Notes under the pieces: generated by a model
Database searches by the model: none
What the model was told of the DNA's origin: nothing
What the model saw: only the letters and a program-made list of their open reading frames with translations
Assembly (NCBI RefSeq): GCF_029227915.1
Contig: NC_079889.1
Location: 6,574,001-6,638,000 of the forward strand
DNA from: Hydractinia symbiolongicarpus
Lineage: Eukaryota; Cnidaria; Hydrozoa; Anthoathecata; Hydractiniidae
Length of the DNA: 64,000 nucleotides
Direction of reading: 5' to 3'
Part shown: positions 1-12,911 of the stretch, in pieces
How positions within the stretch are numbered: the stretch's first letter is position 1
Layout of the letters: each line of letters starts with the position of its first letter
Made by a program: the position numbers and the translations under genes

Positions 1-44
1 TAGAACGCTTTTAACTACGTGCACAGTCCTATAAAGGCTGTAAT
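1..44. repeat. Partial satellite monomer at left window edge
   Basis: This is the last 44 bp of a monomer (positions about 139-182), including GTGCAC and CCTATAAAGG. It matches 4,165-4,208 with one difference, so the 4,164-bp duplication and the array itself extend to the left of the window. Confidence 0.95.
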
Positions 45-1864
45 ATGTCCTTTTGCAGTCTAATAAAGGCCTCACACGTAAATCACGTGGTTCCATCTGC
101 CTGCAAAGGTTACCATTGGACTAGCTGTTCCAGTCTCAATGCACTACAACGTTCCAAGAGGTTTTCCTTAGCGCCATGGCCTTACAACAGTCTTAACTAC
201 GTGCACAGTCCTATAAAGGCCGTAATATGGCCTTTTGCAGTCTAATAAAGGCTTCACACGTAAATCACGTGGTTTCACCTGTCTGCGCAGCTTACCATTG
301 GACTAGTCGTTCCAGTCTCAATGCACTACAACGTCCCAAGTCATTTTCATTAGCGCTGTTGCCTTAGAACACTCTTAACTACGTTCACAGTCCTATAAAG
401 GCTGTAATATGGCATTTTGCAGTCTAATAAAGGCCTCACACGTAGATCACGTGGTTCCATCTGCCTGCGCAGGTTACCATTGGACTAGTTGTTCCAGTCT
501 CAATGCACTACAACGTTCCAAGAGGTTTTCCTTAGCGCCATGGCCTTACAAAACTCTTAACTACGTGCACAGTCCTATAAAGGCCGTAATATGGCCTTTT
601 GCAGTCTAATAAAGGCTTCACACGTAAATCACGTGGTTTCACCTGCCTGCGCAGCTTACCATTGGACTATTTCTTCCAGTCTCAATGCGCTACAACGTCC
701 CAAGTCATTTTCATTAGCGACGTCGCCTTAGAACGCTCTTAACTACGTGCACAGTCCTATAAAGGCTGTAATATGGCCTTTTGCAGTCTAATAAAGGCTT
801 CACAATTATATCACGTGGTTTCACCTGCCTACGCAGGTTACCATTGGACTATTCCTTTCAGTCTCAATGCACTACAACGTTCCAAGAGGTTTTTCTTAGC
901 GCTGTGGCCTGACAACACTCTTAACTACGTTCACAGTCCTATACAGGCTGTAATATGGCCTTTTGCAGTCTAATAAAGGCCTCACACGTAAATCACGTGG
1001 TTCCATCTGGCTGCAAATGTTACCATTGGACTATTCCTTCCAGTCTCTATGCGCTACAACGTTCCAAGTGGTTCTCTTTAGCGCTGTGGCCTTAGAACAC
1101 TTTTAACTACGTGCACAGTGCATTAAAGGCTGTAATATGGCCTTTTGCAGTCTAATAAAGGCTTCACACGTAAATCACGTTGTTTCACCTGCCTGCGCAG
1201 AATACCATTGAACTAGTTGTTTCAGTCTCAATGCGCTACAACGTCCCAAGTCATTTTCATTAGCGCCATGGCCTTACAACACTCTTAACTACGTTCACAG
1301 TCCTATAAAGGCTGCAATATAGCATTTTGCAGTCTAATAAAGGCCTCACACGTAGATCAGGTGGTTCTATCTGCCTGCGCAGGTTACCATTGGACTAGTT
1401 GTTCCAGTCTCAATGCGCTACAACGTCTCAAGTCATTTTCATTAGCGCCATCGCCTTAGAACGCTCTTAACTACGTGCACAGTCCTATAAAGGCTGTATT
1501 ATGGCCTTTCGCAGTCTAATAAAGGCCTCCCACGTAGGTGACGTGGTTCCATCTGCCTGCGCAGGTTACCATTGGACTAGTTGTTTCAATCTCAATGCGC
1601 TACAACGTCCCAAGTCATTTTCATTAGCGCCGTCGACTTAGAACGCGCTTAACTACGTGCACAGTCCTATAAAGGCTGTAATATGGCCTTTTGCAGTCTA
1701 AAAAAGGCCTCACACGTAGATCACGTGGTTCCATCTGCCTGCGCAGGTTACCATTGTACTATTTCTTTCAGTCTCAATGCACTACAACGTTCCAAGAGGT
1801 TTTCCTTAGCGCCATGGTGTTACAACACTCTTAACTACGTGCACAGTCCTATAAAGGCCGAAAT

Positions 1865-2220
1865 ATGGCCTTTTGCAGTCTAATAAAGGCCTCACACGTA
1901 AATCACGTGGTTCCATCTGCCTGCAAAGGTTACCATTGGACTATTCCTTCCAGTCTCAATGCGCTACAACGTCCCAAGCGGTTCTCCTTAGCGCTGTGGC
2001 CTTAGAACACTCTTAACTACGTGCACAGTCCATCAAAGGCTGCCTTTTGCAGTCTAATAAAGGCTTCACAAATAAATCACGTGGTTTCACCTGCCTGCGC
2101 AGGTTACCGTTGGACTATTCCTTACAGTCTCAATGCACTACAACGTTCCAAGAGGTTTTCCTTGGCGCTGTGGCCTTACAACACTCTTAACTACGTGCAC
2201 AGTCCTATAAATGCCGTAAT
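1865..2220. repeat. Monomer pair with 8-bp boundary deletion (174-bp class), first copy
   Basis: The normal boundary AAAGGCTGTAATATGGCC is shortened to AAAGGCTGCC at 2,042/2,043, removing 8 bp. The same change recurs at 3,490/3,491, 3,848/3,849, 6,206/6,207, 6,926/6,927, 8,738/8,739 and 12,005/12,006, always with CCATCAAAGG in place of CCTATAAAGG. All copies are therefore descendants of one founder. The class is seen only left of about 12.2 kb. Confidence 0.92.
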
Positions 2221-3312
2221 ATGGCCTTTTGCAGTCCAAAAAAGGCCTCACACGTAGATCACGTGGTTCCATCTGCCTGCGCAGATTACCATTGGACTAG
2301 TTGTTCCAGTCTCAATGCTCTACAACGTCCTAAGTCATTTTCACTAGCGCCGTCGACTTAGAACGCTCTTAACTACGTGCACAGTCCTATAAAGGCTGTA
2401 ATATGGCCTTTTGCAGTCTAATAAAGGCCTCACACGTAAATCACGTGGCTCCATCTGCCTGCGCAGGTTACCATTGGACTATTCTTTCCAGTCTCAATGC
2501 GCTACAACGTTCCAAGTGGTTCTCCTTAGCGCTGTGGCCTTAGAACGCTCTTAACTATGTGCACAGTCATATAAAGGTTGTAACATGGCCTTTTGCAGTC
2601 TAATAAAGGCCTCACACGTAAATCACGTGGTTCCATCTGCCTGTGCAGGTTACCATTGGACTATTCCTTCCAGTCGCTATGCGCTACAACGTTCCAAGTG
2701 GTTCTCTTTAGCGCTGTGGCCTTAGAACACTTTTAACTACGTGCACAGTGCATTAAAGGCTGTAATATGGCCTTTTGCAGTCTAATAAAGGCTTCGCACG
2801 TAAATCACGTTGTTTCACCTGCCTGCGCAGAATACCATTGAACTAGTTGTTTCAGTCTCAATGCGCTACAACGTCCCAAGTCATTTTCATTAGCGCCATG
2901 GCCTTACAACACTCTTAACTACGTTCACAGTCCTATAAAGGCTGCAATATAGCATTTTGCAGTCTAATAAAGGCCTCACACGTAGATCACGTGGTTCTAT
3001 CTGCCTGCGCAGGTTACCATTGGACTAGTTGTTCCAGTCTCAATGCGCTACAACGTCCCAAGTCATTTTCATTAGCGCCATCGCCTTAGAACGCTCTTAA
3101 CTACGTGCACAGTCCTATAAAGGCTGTAATATGGCCTTTCGCAGTCTAATAAAGGCCTCACACGTAGGTGACGTGGTTCCATCTGCCTGCGCAGGTTACC
3201 ATTGTACTATTTCTTCCAGTCTCAATGCACTACAACGTTCCAAGAGGTTTTCCTTAGCGCCATGGTGTTACAACACTCTTAACTACGTGCACAGTCCTAT
3301 AAAGGCCGAAAT

Positions 3313-3670
3313 ATGGCCTTTTGCAGTCTAATAAAGGCCTCACACGTAAATCACGTGGTTCCATCTGCCTGCAAAGGTTAACATTGGACTATTCCTTCCA
3401 GTCTCAATGCGCTACAACGTCCCAAGCGGTTCTCCTTAGCGCTGTGGCCTTAGAACACTCTTAACTACGTGCACAGTCCATCAAAGGCTGCCTTTTGCAG
3501 TCTAATAAAGGCTTCACAAATAAATCACGTGGTTTCACCTGCCTGCGCAGAAGGTACCGTTGGACTATTCCTTACAGTCTCAATGCACTACAACGTTCCA
3601 AGAGGTTTTCCTTGGCGCTGTGGCCTTACAACACTCTTAACTACGTGCACAGTCCTATAAATGCCGTAAT
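3313..3670. repeat. 174-bp class copy carrying an extra 2-bp insertion
   Basis: This copy has the 8-bp boundary deletion at 3,490/3,491 and in addition CGCAGAAGGTACCG instead of CGCAGGTTACCG near 3,547-3,560, a net +2 bp. The insertion is not present in the other 174-bp copies, so it arose after they spread. Confidence 0.88.
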
Positions 3671-6600
3671 ATGGCCTTTTGCAGTCCAAAAAAGGCCTCA
3701 CACGTAAATCATGTGGCTCCATCTGCCTGCGCAGGTTACCATTGGACTATTCTTTCCAGTCTCAATGCGCTACAACGTTCCAAGTGGTTCTCCTTAGCGC
3801 TGTGGCCTTAGAACACTCTTAACTACGTGCACAGTCCATCAAAGGCTGCCTTTTGCAGTCTAATAAAGGCTTCACAAATAAATCACGTGGTTTCACATGC
3901 CTGCGCATGTTACCGTTGGACTATTCCCTACAGTCTCAATGCACTACAACGTCCCAAGTCATTTTCATTAGCGCCATGGCCTTACAACACTCTTAAGTAC
4001 GTTCACAGTCCTATAAAGGCTGTAATATGGCCTTTTGCAGTCTAATAAAAGCCTCACACGTAGATCACGTGGTTCCATCTGCCTGTGCAGGTTACCATTG
4101 GACTATTTCTTCTAGTCTCAATGCGCTACAACGTCCCAAGTCATTTTCATTAGCGACGTCGCCTTAGAACGCTCTTAACTACGTGCACAGTCCTATAAAG
4201 GCTGTAATATGGCCTTTTGCAGTCTAATAAAGGCCTCACACGTAAATCACGTGGTTCCATCTGCCTGCAAACGCTACCATTGGACTAGTTGTTCCAGTCT
4301 CAATGCACTACAACGTTCCAAGAGGTTTTCCTTAACGCCATGGCCTTACAACACTCTTAACTGCGTGCACAGTCCTATAAAGGCCGTAATATGGCCTTTT
4401 GCAGTCTAATAAAGGCTTCACACGTAAATCACGTGGTTTCATATGCCTGCGCAGCTTACCATTGGACTAGTCGTTCCAGTCTCAATGCGCAACAACTTCC
4501 CAAGTCATTTTCATTAGCGCCGTCGCCTTAGAACGCTCTTAACTACGTGCACAGTCCTATAAAGGCTGTAATATGGCCTTTTGCAGTCTAATAAAGGCCT
4601 CACAATTAAATCACGTGGTTTCACCTGCCTGCGCAGGTTACCGTTGGACTATTCCTTACAGTCTCAATGCACTACAACGTTCCAATAGGTTTTCCTTGGC
4701 GCTGTGGCTTTACAACACTCTTAACTACGTGCACAGTCCTATAAAGGCCGTAATATGGCCTTTTGCAGTCTAATAAAGGCTTCACACGTAAATCACGTGG
4801 TTTCACCTGCCTGCGCAGCTTACCATTGGACTATTTCTTCCAGTCTCAATGCGCTACAACGTCCCAAGTCATTTTCATTAGCGACGTCGCCTTAGAACGC
4901 TCTTAACTACGTGCACAGTCCTATAAAGGCTGTAATATGGCCTTTTGCAGTCTAATAAAGGCTTCACAATTATATCACGTGGTTTCACCTGCCTGCGCAG
5001 GTTACCATTGGACTATTCCTTTCAGTCTCAATGCACCACAACGTTCCAAGAGGTTTTTCTTAGCGCTGTGGCCTGACAACACTCTTAACTACGTTTACAG
5101 TCCTATACAGGCTGTAATATGGCCTTTTGCAGTCTAATAAAGGCCTCACACGTAAATCACGTGGTTCCATCTGGCTGCAAAGGTTACCATTGGACTATTC
5201 CTTCCAGTCTCTATGCGCTACAACGTTCCAAGTGGTTCTCTTTAGCGCTGTGGCCTTAGAACACTTTTAACTACGTGCACAGTGCATTAAAGGCTGTAAT
5301 ATGGCCTTTTGCAGTCTAATAAAGGCTTCACACGTAAATCACGTTGTTTCACCTGCCTGCGCAGAATACCATTGAACTAGTTGTTTCAGTCTCAATGCGC
5401 TACAACGTCCCAAGTCATTTTCATTAGCGCCATGGCCTTACAACACTCTTAACTACGTTCACAGTCCTATAAAGGCTGCAATATAGCATTTTGCAGTCTA
5501 ATAAAGGCCTCACACGTAGATCACGTGGTTCTATCTGCCTGCGCAGGTTACCATTGGACTAGTTGTTCCAGTCTCAATGCGCTACAACGTCCCAAGTCAT
5601 TTTCATTAGCGCCATCGCCTTAGAACGCTCTTAACTACGTGCACAGTCCTATAAAGGCTGTAATATGGCCTTTCGCAGTCTAATAAAGGCCTCACACGTA
5701 GGTGACGTGGTTCCATCTGCCTGCGCAGGTTACCATTGGACTAGTTGTTTCAATCTCAATGCGCTACAACGTCCCAAGTCATTTTCATTAGCGCCGTCGA
5801 CTTAGAACGCGCTTAACTACGTGCACAGTTCTATAAAGGCTGTAATATGGCCTTTTGCAGTCTAATAAAGGCCTCACACGTAGATCACGTGGTTCCATCT
5901 GCCTGCGCAGGTTACCATTGTACTAATTCTTCCAGTCTCAATGCACTACAACGTTCCAAGAGGTTTTCCTTAGCGCCATGGTGTTACAACACTCTTAACT
6001 ACGTGCACAGTCCTATAAAGGCCGAAATATGGCCTTTTGCAGTCTAATAAAGGCCTCACACGTAAATCACGTGGTTCCATCTGCCTGCAAAGGTTACCAT
6101 TGGACTATTCCTTCCAGTCTCAATGCGCTAAAACGTCCCAAGCGGTTCTCCTTAGCGCTGTGGCCTTAGAACACTCTTAACTACGTGCGCAGTCCATCAA
6201 AGGCTGCCTTTTGCAGTCTAATAAAGGCTTCACAAATAAATCACGTGGTTTCACCTGCCTGCGCAGGTTACCGTTGGACTATTCCTTACAGTCTCAATGC
6301 ACTACAACGTTCCAAGAGGTTTTCCTTGGCGCTGTGGCCTTACAACACTCTTAACTACGTGCACAGTCCTATAAATGCCGTAATATGGCCTTTTGCAGTC
6401 CAAAAAAGGCCTCACACGTAGATCACGTGGTTTCATCTGCCTGCGCAGATTAACATTGGACTAGTTGTTCCAGTCTCAATGCTCTACAACGTCCCAAGTC
6501 ATTTTCACTAGCGCCGTCAACTTAGAACGCTCTTAACTACGTGCACAGTCCTATAAAGGCTGTAATATGGCCTTTTGCAGTCTAATAAAGGCCTCACACG

Positions 6601-9600
6601 TAAATCACGTGGCTCCATCTGCCTGCGCAGGTTACCTTTGGACTATTCTTTCCAGTCTCAATGCGCTACAACGTTCCAAGTGGTTCTCCTTAGCGCTGTG
6701 GCCTTAGAACGCTCTTAACTATGTGCACAGTCATATAAAGGTTGTAACATGGCCTTTTGCAGTCTAATAAAGGCCTCACACGTAAATCACGTGGTTCCAT
6801 CTGCCTGTGCAGGTTACCATTGGACTATTCCTTCCAGTCTCAATGCGCTACAACGTCCCAAGTGGTTCTCCTTAGCGCTGTGGCCTTAGAACACTCTTAA
6901 CTACGTGCACAGTCCATCAAAGGCTGCCTTTTGCAGTCTAATAAAGGCTTCACAAATAAATCACGTGGTTTCACATGCCTGCGCATGTTACCGTTGGACT
7001 ATTCCTTACAGTCTCAATGCACTACAACGTCCCAAGTCATTTTCATTAGCGCCATGGCCTTACAACACTCTTAAGTACGTTCACAGTCCTATAAAGGCTG
7101 TAATATGGCCTTTTGCAGTCTAATAAAAGCCTCACACGTAGATCACGTGGTTCCATCTGCCTGTGCAGGTTACTATTGGACTATTTCTTCTAGTCTCAAT
7201 GCGCTACAACGTCCCAAGTCATTTTCATTAGCGACGTCGCCTTAGAACGCTCTTAACTACGTGCACAGTCCTATAAAGGCTGTAATATGGCCTTTTGCAG
7301 TCTAATAAAGGCCTCACACGTAAATCACGTGGTTCCATCTGCCTGCAAAGTTTACCATTGGACTAGTTGTTCCAGTCTCAATGCACTACAACGTTCCAAG
7401 AGGTTTTTCTTAGCGCCATGGCCTTACAACACTCTTAACTACGTGCACAGTCCTATAAAGGCCGTAATATGGCCTTTTGCAGTCTAATAAAGGCTTCACA
7501 CGTAAATCACGTGGTTTCACCTGGCTGCGTAGCTTACCAATGGACTAGTCGTTCCAGTCTCAATGCGCAACAACTTCGCAAGTCATTTTCATTAGCGCCG
7601 TCGCCTTAGAACGCTCTTAACTACGTGCACAGTCCTATAAAGGCTGTAATATGGCCTTTTGCAGTCTAATAAAGGCCTCACAATTAAATCACGTGGTTTC
7701 ACCTGCCTGCGCAGGTTACCGTTGGACTATTCCTTACAGTCTCATAGCACTACAACGTTCCAATAGGTTTTCCTTGGCGCTGTGGCTTTACAACACTCTT
7801 AAGTACGTGCACAGTCCTATAAAGGCCGTAATATGGCCTTTTGCAGTCCAATAAAGGCCGCAGACGTAAATCACACTGTTTCAGCTGCCTGCGCAGGTTA
7901 CCATTGGACTAGTTGTTCCAGTCTCAATGCACTACAACGTTCCAAGAGGTTTTCCTTAGCGCCATGGCCTTACAACACTCTTAACTACGTGCACAGTCCT
8001 ATAAAGGCTGTAATATGGCCTTTTGCAGTCTAATAAAGGCCTGACACGTAAATCACGTGGTTCCATCTGCCTGCGCAGGTTACTATTGTACTATTCCTTC
8101 CAGTCTCAATGCACTACGACGTTCCAAGAGGTTTTCCTTAGCGCCATGGCCTTACAACACTCTTAACTACGTGCACAGTCCTATAAAGGCTGTAATATGG
8201 CCTTTTGCAGTCTAATAAAGGCTTCACAATTAAATCACGTGGTTTCACCTGCCTGCGCAGGTTACCATTGGACTATTCCTTTCAGTCTCAATGCACTACA
8301 ACATTCCAAGAGGTTTTCCTTAGCGCTGTGGCCTGACAACACGCTTAACTACGTGCACAGTCCTATAAAGGCCGTAATATGGCCTTTTGCAGTCTAATAA
8401 AGGCCTCACACGTAAATCACGTGGTTTCACCTGCCTGTGCCGGTTACCATTGGACTAGTTGTTCTAGTCTCAATGCGCTGCAACGTCCCAAGTCATTTTC
8501 ATTAGCGCCATCGCCTTAGAACGCTCTTAACTACATGCACAGTCCTATAAAGGCCGTAATATGGCCTTTTGCAGTCTAATAAAGGCTTCACAAATAAATC
8601 ACGTGGTTTCACCTGCCTGTGCAGGTTACCATTGGACTATTCCTTCCAGTCTCAATGCGCTACAACGTCCCAAGCGGTTCTCCTTAGCGCTGTGGCCTTA
8701 GAACACTCTTAACTACGTGCACAGTCCATCAAAGGCTGCCTTTTGCAGTCTAATAAAGGCTTCACAAATAAATCACGTGGTTTCACCTGCCTGCGCAGGT
8801 TACCGTTGGACTATTCCTTACAGTCTCAATGCACTACAACGTTCCAAGAGGTTTTCCTTGGCGTTGTGGCCTTACAACACTCTTAACTACGTGCACAGTC
8901 CTATAAATGCCGTAATATGGCTTTTTGCAGTCCAAAAAAGGCCTCACACGTAGATCACGTGGTTCCATCTGCCTGCGCACAATACCATTGGACTAGTTGT
9001 TCCAGTTTCAATGCTCTACAACGTCCCAAGTCATTTTCATTAGCGCTGTTGACTTAGAACGCGCTTAACTACGTGCACAGTCCTATAAAGGCTGTAATAT
9101 GGCCTTCTGCAGTCTAATAGAGGCCTCACACGTAATTCAGGTGGTTCCATCTGCCTGCGCAGCTTACCATTGGACTATTCCTTCCAGTCTCAATGCGTTA
9201 CAACGTTCCAAGTGGTTCTCCTTATCGCTGTGGCCTTAGAACACTCTTAACTACGTGCACAGTCCATTAAAGGCTGTAACATGGCCTTTTGCAGTCTAAT
9301 AAAAGCTTCACACGTAAATCACGTGGTTTCACCTGCCTGTGCAGGTTACCATTGGACTAGTTGTTCCAGTCTCAATGCGTTACAACGTCCCAAGTCATTT
9401 TCATTAGCACTGTGGCCTTAGAACGTTCTTAACTATGTGCACAGTCCTATAAAGACTGTAATATGGCCTTTTGCAGTCTAATAAAGGCCTCACACGTAGA
9501 TCACGTGGTTCCATCTGCCTGCGCAGGTTACCATTGTACTATTCCTTCAAATGTCAATGCACTACAACGTTCCAAGAGGTTTTCCTTGGCGCCGTGGCCT

Positions 9601-12367
9601 TACAACACTCTTAACTACGTCACAGTCCTATAAAGGCCGTAATATGGCCTTTTGCAGTCCAATAAAGGCCGCAGACGTAAATCACGTGGTTTCATCTGCC
9701 TGCGCAGGTTACCATTGGACTAGTTGTTCCAGTCTCAATGCTCTACAACGTCCCAAGTCATTTTCATTAGCGCTGTTGACTTAGAACGCGCTTAACTACG
9801 TTCACAGTCTTATATAGGCTGTAATATGGCCTTTTGCAGTCTAATAAAGGCTTCACACGTAAATCACGTGGTTTCACCTGCCTGCGCAGGTTACCATTGG
9901 ACTAGTTGTTTCAGTCTCAATGCACTACAACGTTCCAAGAGTTTTTTCTTGGCGCTGTGGCCTTACAACACTCTTAACTACGTGCACAGTCCTATAAAGA
10001 CTGTAATATGGCCTTTTGCAGTCTAATAAAGGCCTCACAATTAAATCACGTGGTTTCACCTGCCTGCGCAGGTTACCGTTGGACTATTCCTTACAGTCTC
10101 AATGCACTACAACGTTCCAAGAGTTTTTTCTTGGCGCTGTGGCCTTACAACACTCTTAACTACGTGCACAGTCCTATAAAGGCCGTAATATGGCCTTTTA
10201 CAGTCCAATAAAGGCCGCAGACGTAAATCACACGGTTTCAGCTGCCTGCGCAGGTTACCATTGGACTAGTTGTTCCAGTCTCAATGCACTACAACGTTCC
10301 AAGGGGTTTTCCTTAGCGCCATGGCCTTACAACACTCTTAACTACGTGCACAGTCCTATAAATGCAATAATATGGCCTTTTGCAGTCTAATAAAGGCTTC
10401 ACACGTAAATCACGTGGTTCCATCTGACTTCGCAGGTTACCATTGTACTATTTCTTCCAGTCTCAATGCACTACAACGTTCCAAGAGGTTTTCCTTAGCG
10501 CCATGGCCTTACAACACTCTTAACTACGTGCACAGTCCTATAGAGGCCGTAATATGGCCTTTTGCAGTCTAATAAAGGCTTCACACGTAAATCACGTGGT
10601 TTCACCTGTCTGCTAAGGTTACCATTGGACTATTCCTTCCAGTCTCAATGCGCTACAACGTCCCAAGTCATTTTCATTAGCGCCGTCGACTTAGAACGCG
10701 CTTAACTACGTGCACAGTCCTATAAAGGCTGTAATATGGCCTTTTGCAGTCTAATAAAGGCCTCACACGTAGATCACGTGGTTCCATCTGCCTGCGCAGT
10801 TTACCATTGTACTATTTCTTCCAGTCTCAATGCGCTACAACGTCCCAAGTCATTTTCCTTAGCGCCATGGCCTTACAACACTCTTAACTGCGTGCACAGT
10901 CCTATAAAGGCCGTAATATGGCCTTTTGCAGTCTAATAAAGGCTTCACACGTAAATCACGTGGTTTCACCTGCCTGCGCAGGTTACCAATGTACTATTCC
11001 TTCAAATGTCAATGCACTACAACGTTCCAAGAGGTTTTCCTTGGGGCCGTGGCCTTACAACACTCTTAACTACGTTCACAGTCCTATAAAGGCCGTAATA
11101 TGGCCTTTTGCAGTCCAATAAAGGCCGCAGACGTAAATCACGCGGTTTCATCTACCTGCGCAGGTTACCATTGGACTAGTTGTTCCAGTTTCAATGCTCT
11201 ACAACGTCCCAAGTCATTTTCATTAGCGCTGTTGACTTAGAACGCGCTTAACTACGTGCACAGTCCTATAAAGGCTGTAATATGGCCTTCTGCAGTCTAA
11301 TAGAGGCCTCACACGTAATTCAGGTGGTTCCATCTGCCTGCGCAGCTTACCATTGGACTATTCCTTCCAGTCTCAATGCGCTACAACGTTCCAAGTGGTT
11401 CTCCTTATCGCTGTGGCCTTAGAACACTCTTAACTACGTGCACAATCCATTAAAGGCTGTAACATGGCCTTTTGCAGTCTAATAAAGGCATCACACGTAA
11501 ATCACGTGGTTTCACCTGCCTGCGCAGGTTACCATTGGACTAGTTGTTTCAGTCTCAATGCGTTACAACGTTCCAAGTCATTTTCATTAGCGCTGTGGCC
11601 TTAGAACGTTCTTAACTATGTGCACAGTCCTATAAAGGCCGTAATATGGCCTTTTGCAGTCTAATAAAGGCCTCACACGTAAATCACGTGGTTTCACCTG
11701 CCTGTGCCGGTTACCATTGGACTAGTTGTTCCAGTCTCAATGCGCTGCAACGTCCCAAGTCATTTTCATTAGCGCCATCGCCTTAGAACGCTCTTAACTA
11801 CATGCACAGTCCTATAAAGGCCGTAATATGGCCTTTTGCAGTCTAATAAAGGCTTCACAAATAAATCACGTGGTTTCACTTGCCTGTGCAGGTTACCATT
11901 GGACTATTCCTTCCAGTCTCAATGCGCTACAACGTCCCAAGCGGTTCTCCTTAGCGCTGTGGCCTTAGAACACTCTTAACTACGTGCACAGTCCATCAAA
12001 GGCTGCCTTTTGCAGTCTAATAAAGGCTTCACAAATAAATCACGTGGTTTCACCTGCCTGCGCAGGTTACCGTTGGACTATTCCTTACAGTCTCAATGCA
12101 CTACAACGTTCCAAGAGGTTTTCCTTGGCGTTGTGGCCTTACAACACTCTTAACTACGTGCACAGTCCTATAAATGCCGTAATATGGCTTTTTGCAGTCC
12201 AAAAAAGGCCTCACACGTAGATCACGCGGTTCCATCTGGCTGCGCAGGTTACCATTGGACTAGTTGTTCCAGTCTCAATGCTCTACAACGTCCCAAGTCA
12301 TTTTCACTAGCGCCGTCGACTTAGAACGCTCTTAACTACGTGCACAGTCCTATAAAGGCTGTAATAT

Positions 12368-12392
12368 GGCCTTTTGCAGTCTAATAAAGGCC
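12368..12392. other. GGCCTTT / AAAGGCC inverted repeat (one per monomer, example)
   Basis: Seven-base arms GGCCTTT (12,368-12,374) and AAAGGCC (12,386-12,392) flank an 11-base loop. In copies ending AAAGGCCGTAAT, a third arm (positions 171-177) can pair with the same GGCCTTT across a 7-base loop, so two hairpins compete. In copies with AAAGGCTGTAAT that second stem is one pair weaker. Confidence 0.75.
12383..12388 (+). promoter_or_regulatory. AATAAA hexamer (one per monomer, example)
   Basis: TCTAATAAAGG or TCCAATAAAGG places the canonical polyadenylation hexamer at monomer positions 18-23. It could end any transcript from the TATA-like element of the preceding monomer. An A-rich hexamer is expected by chance fairly often, and nothing here shows it is used. 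Confidence 0.35.
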
Positions 12393-12402
12393 TCACACGT
12401 AA

Positions 12403-12410
12403 ATCACGTG
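12403..12410 (+). promoter_or_regulatory. E-box / CDEI-like element (one per monomer, example)
   Basis: ATCACGTG matches RTCACRTG, the CDEI consensus of budding-yeast point centromeres bound by Cbf1, and is also a class B E-box for bHLH-zip factors such as USF. It lies at monomer positions 38-45. Many copies keep it; others read ATCACGCG, ATCACACG, ATCAGGTG or ATCACGTT. The motif match is certain, and any centromere role is speculative. Confidence 0.6.
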
Positions 12411-12420
12411 GCTCCATCTG

Positions 12421-12430
12421 CCTGCGCAGG
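12421..12430. other. 10-bp perfect palindrome (one per monomer, example)
   Basis: CCTGCGCAGG is its own reverse complement and lies at monomer positions 56-65. Common variants are CCTGTGCAGG, CCTGCAAAGG, CCTGCGAAGG and CCTGTGCCGG. It is deleted in the 158-bp monomers. Confidence 0.8.
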
Positions 12431-12530
12431 TTACCATTGGACTAGTTGTTTCAATCTCAATGCGTTACAACGTCCCAAGTCATTTTCATTAGCGCCGTCG
12501 ACTTAGAACGCGCTTAACTACGTGCACAGT

Positions 12531-12540
12531 CCTATAAAGG
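12531..12540 (+). promoter_or_regulatory. CArG box overlapping TATA-like element (one per monomer, example)
   Basis: CCTATAAAGG fits CC(A/T)6GG, the binding consensus of serum response factor and other MADS-box proteins, and contains TATAAA. It sits at monomer positions 166-175 and is present in a large share of copies. Variants include CCTATACAGG, CCTATAGAGG, CCTATAAATG, CCATCAAAGG and CCCATAAAGG, which break the consensus, and CCTAAAAAGG and CCATTAAAGG, which keep it. Binding is not shown; this is a motif match only. Confidence 0.6.
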
Positions 12541-12911
12541 CTGTAATATGGCCTTTTGCAGTCTAATAAAGGCCTCACACGTAGATCACGTGGTTCCATC
12601 TGCCTGCGCCGGTTACCATTGTACTATTTCTTCCAGTCTCAATGCGCTACAACGTCCCAAGTCATTTTCCTTAGCGCCATGGCCTTACAACACTCTTAAC
12701 TGCGTGCACAGTCCTATAAAGGCCGTAATATGGCCTTTTGCAGTCTAATAAAGGCTTCACACGTAAATCACGTGGTTTCACCTGCCTGCGCAGGTTACCA
12801 ATGTACTATTCCTTCAAATGTCAATGCACTACAATGTTCCAAGAGGTTTTCCTTGGCGCCGTGGCCTTACAACACTCTTAACTACGTTCACAGTCCTATA
12901 AAGGCCGTAAT

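Larger units (their letters stand above)
1..8378. repeat. Array block 1: 4,164-bp duplication with 174-bp monomers
   Basis: Positions 1 to about 2,67x match 4,165 to about 6,83x at a constant offset of 4,164 bp (23 monomers less three 8-bp deletions plus a 2-bp insertion). Shared oddities include GTAACATGG at 2,585 and 6,749 and the ATAGCA variant at 1,319 and 5,483. Near 6,84x the match jumps, and 6,84x to about 7,84x then follows 3,76x to about 4,76x at an offset of 3,078 bp. An older internal repeat, 1,137 versus 2,767 (offset 1,630), is nested inside. The second copy therefore lacks the equivalent of about 2.67-3.76 kb. Confidence 0.85.
12366..12547 (+). repeat. Representative full-length 182-bp monomer with all motifs intact
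   Basis: I use this copy as the reference map. Monomer position 1 is the A of ATGGCC. Elements in order: GGCCTTT at monomer positions 3-9; AATAAA at 18-23; AAAGGCC at 21-27; ATCACGTG at 38-45; the palindrome CCTGCGCAGG at 56-65; the variable stretch from about 76 to 135, which separates most monomer types; GTGCAC at 157-162; CCTATAAAGG at 166-175. Main variable sites are GGCCTCACACG versus GGCCGCAGACG (24-34), ACTAGTTG versus ACTATTCC (76-83), AACGTT versus AACGTC (104-109), and GCCATGG, GCTGTGG or GCCGTCG (129-135). The plus strand is only a convention because no promoter activity is known. Confidence 0.95.
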
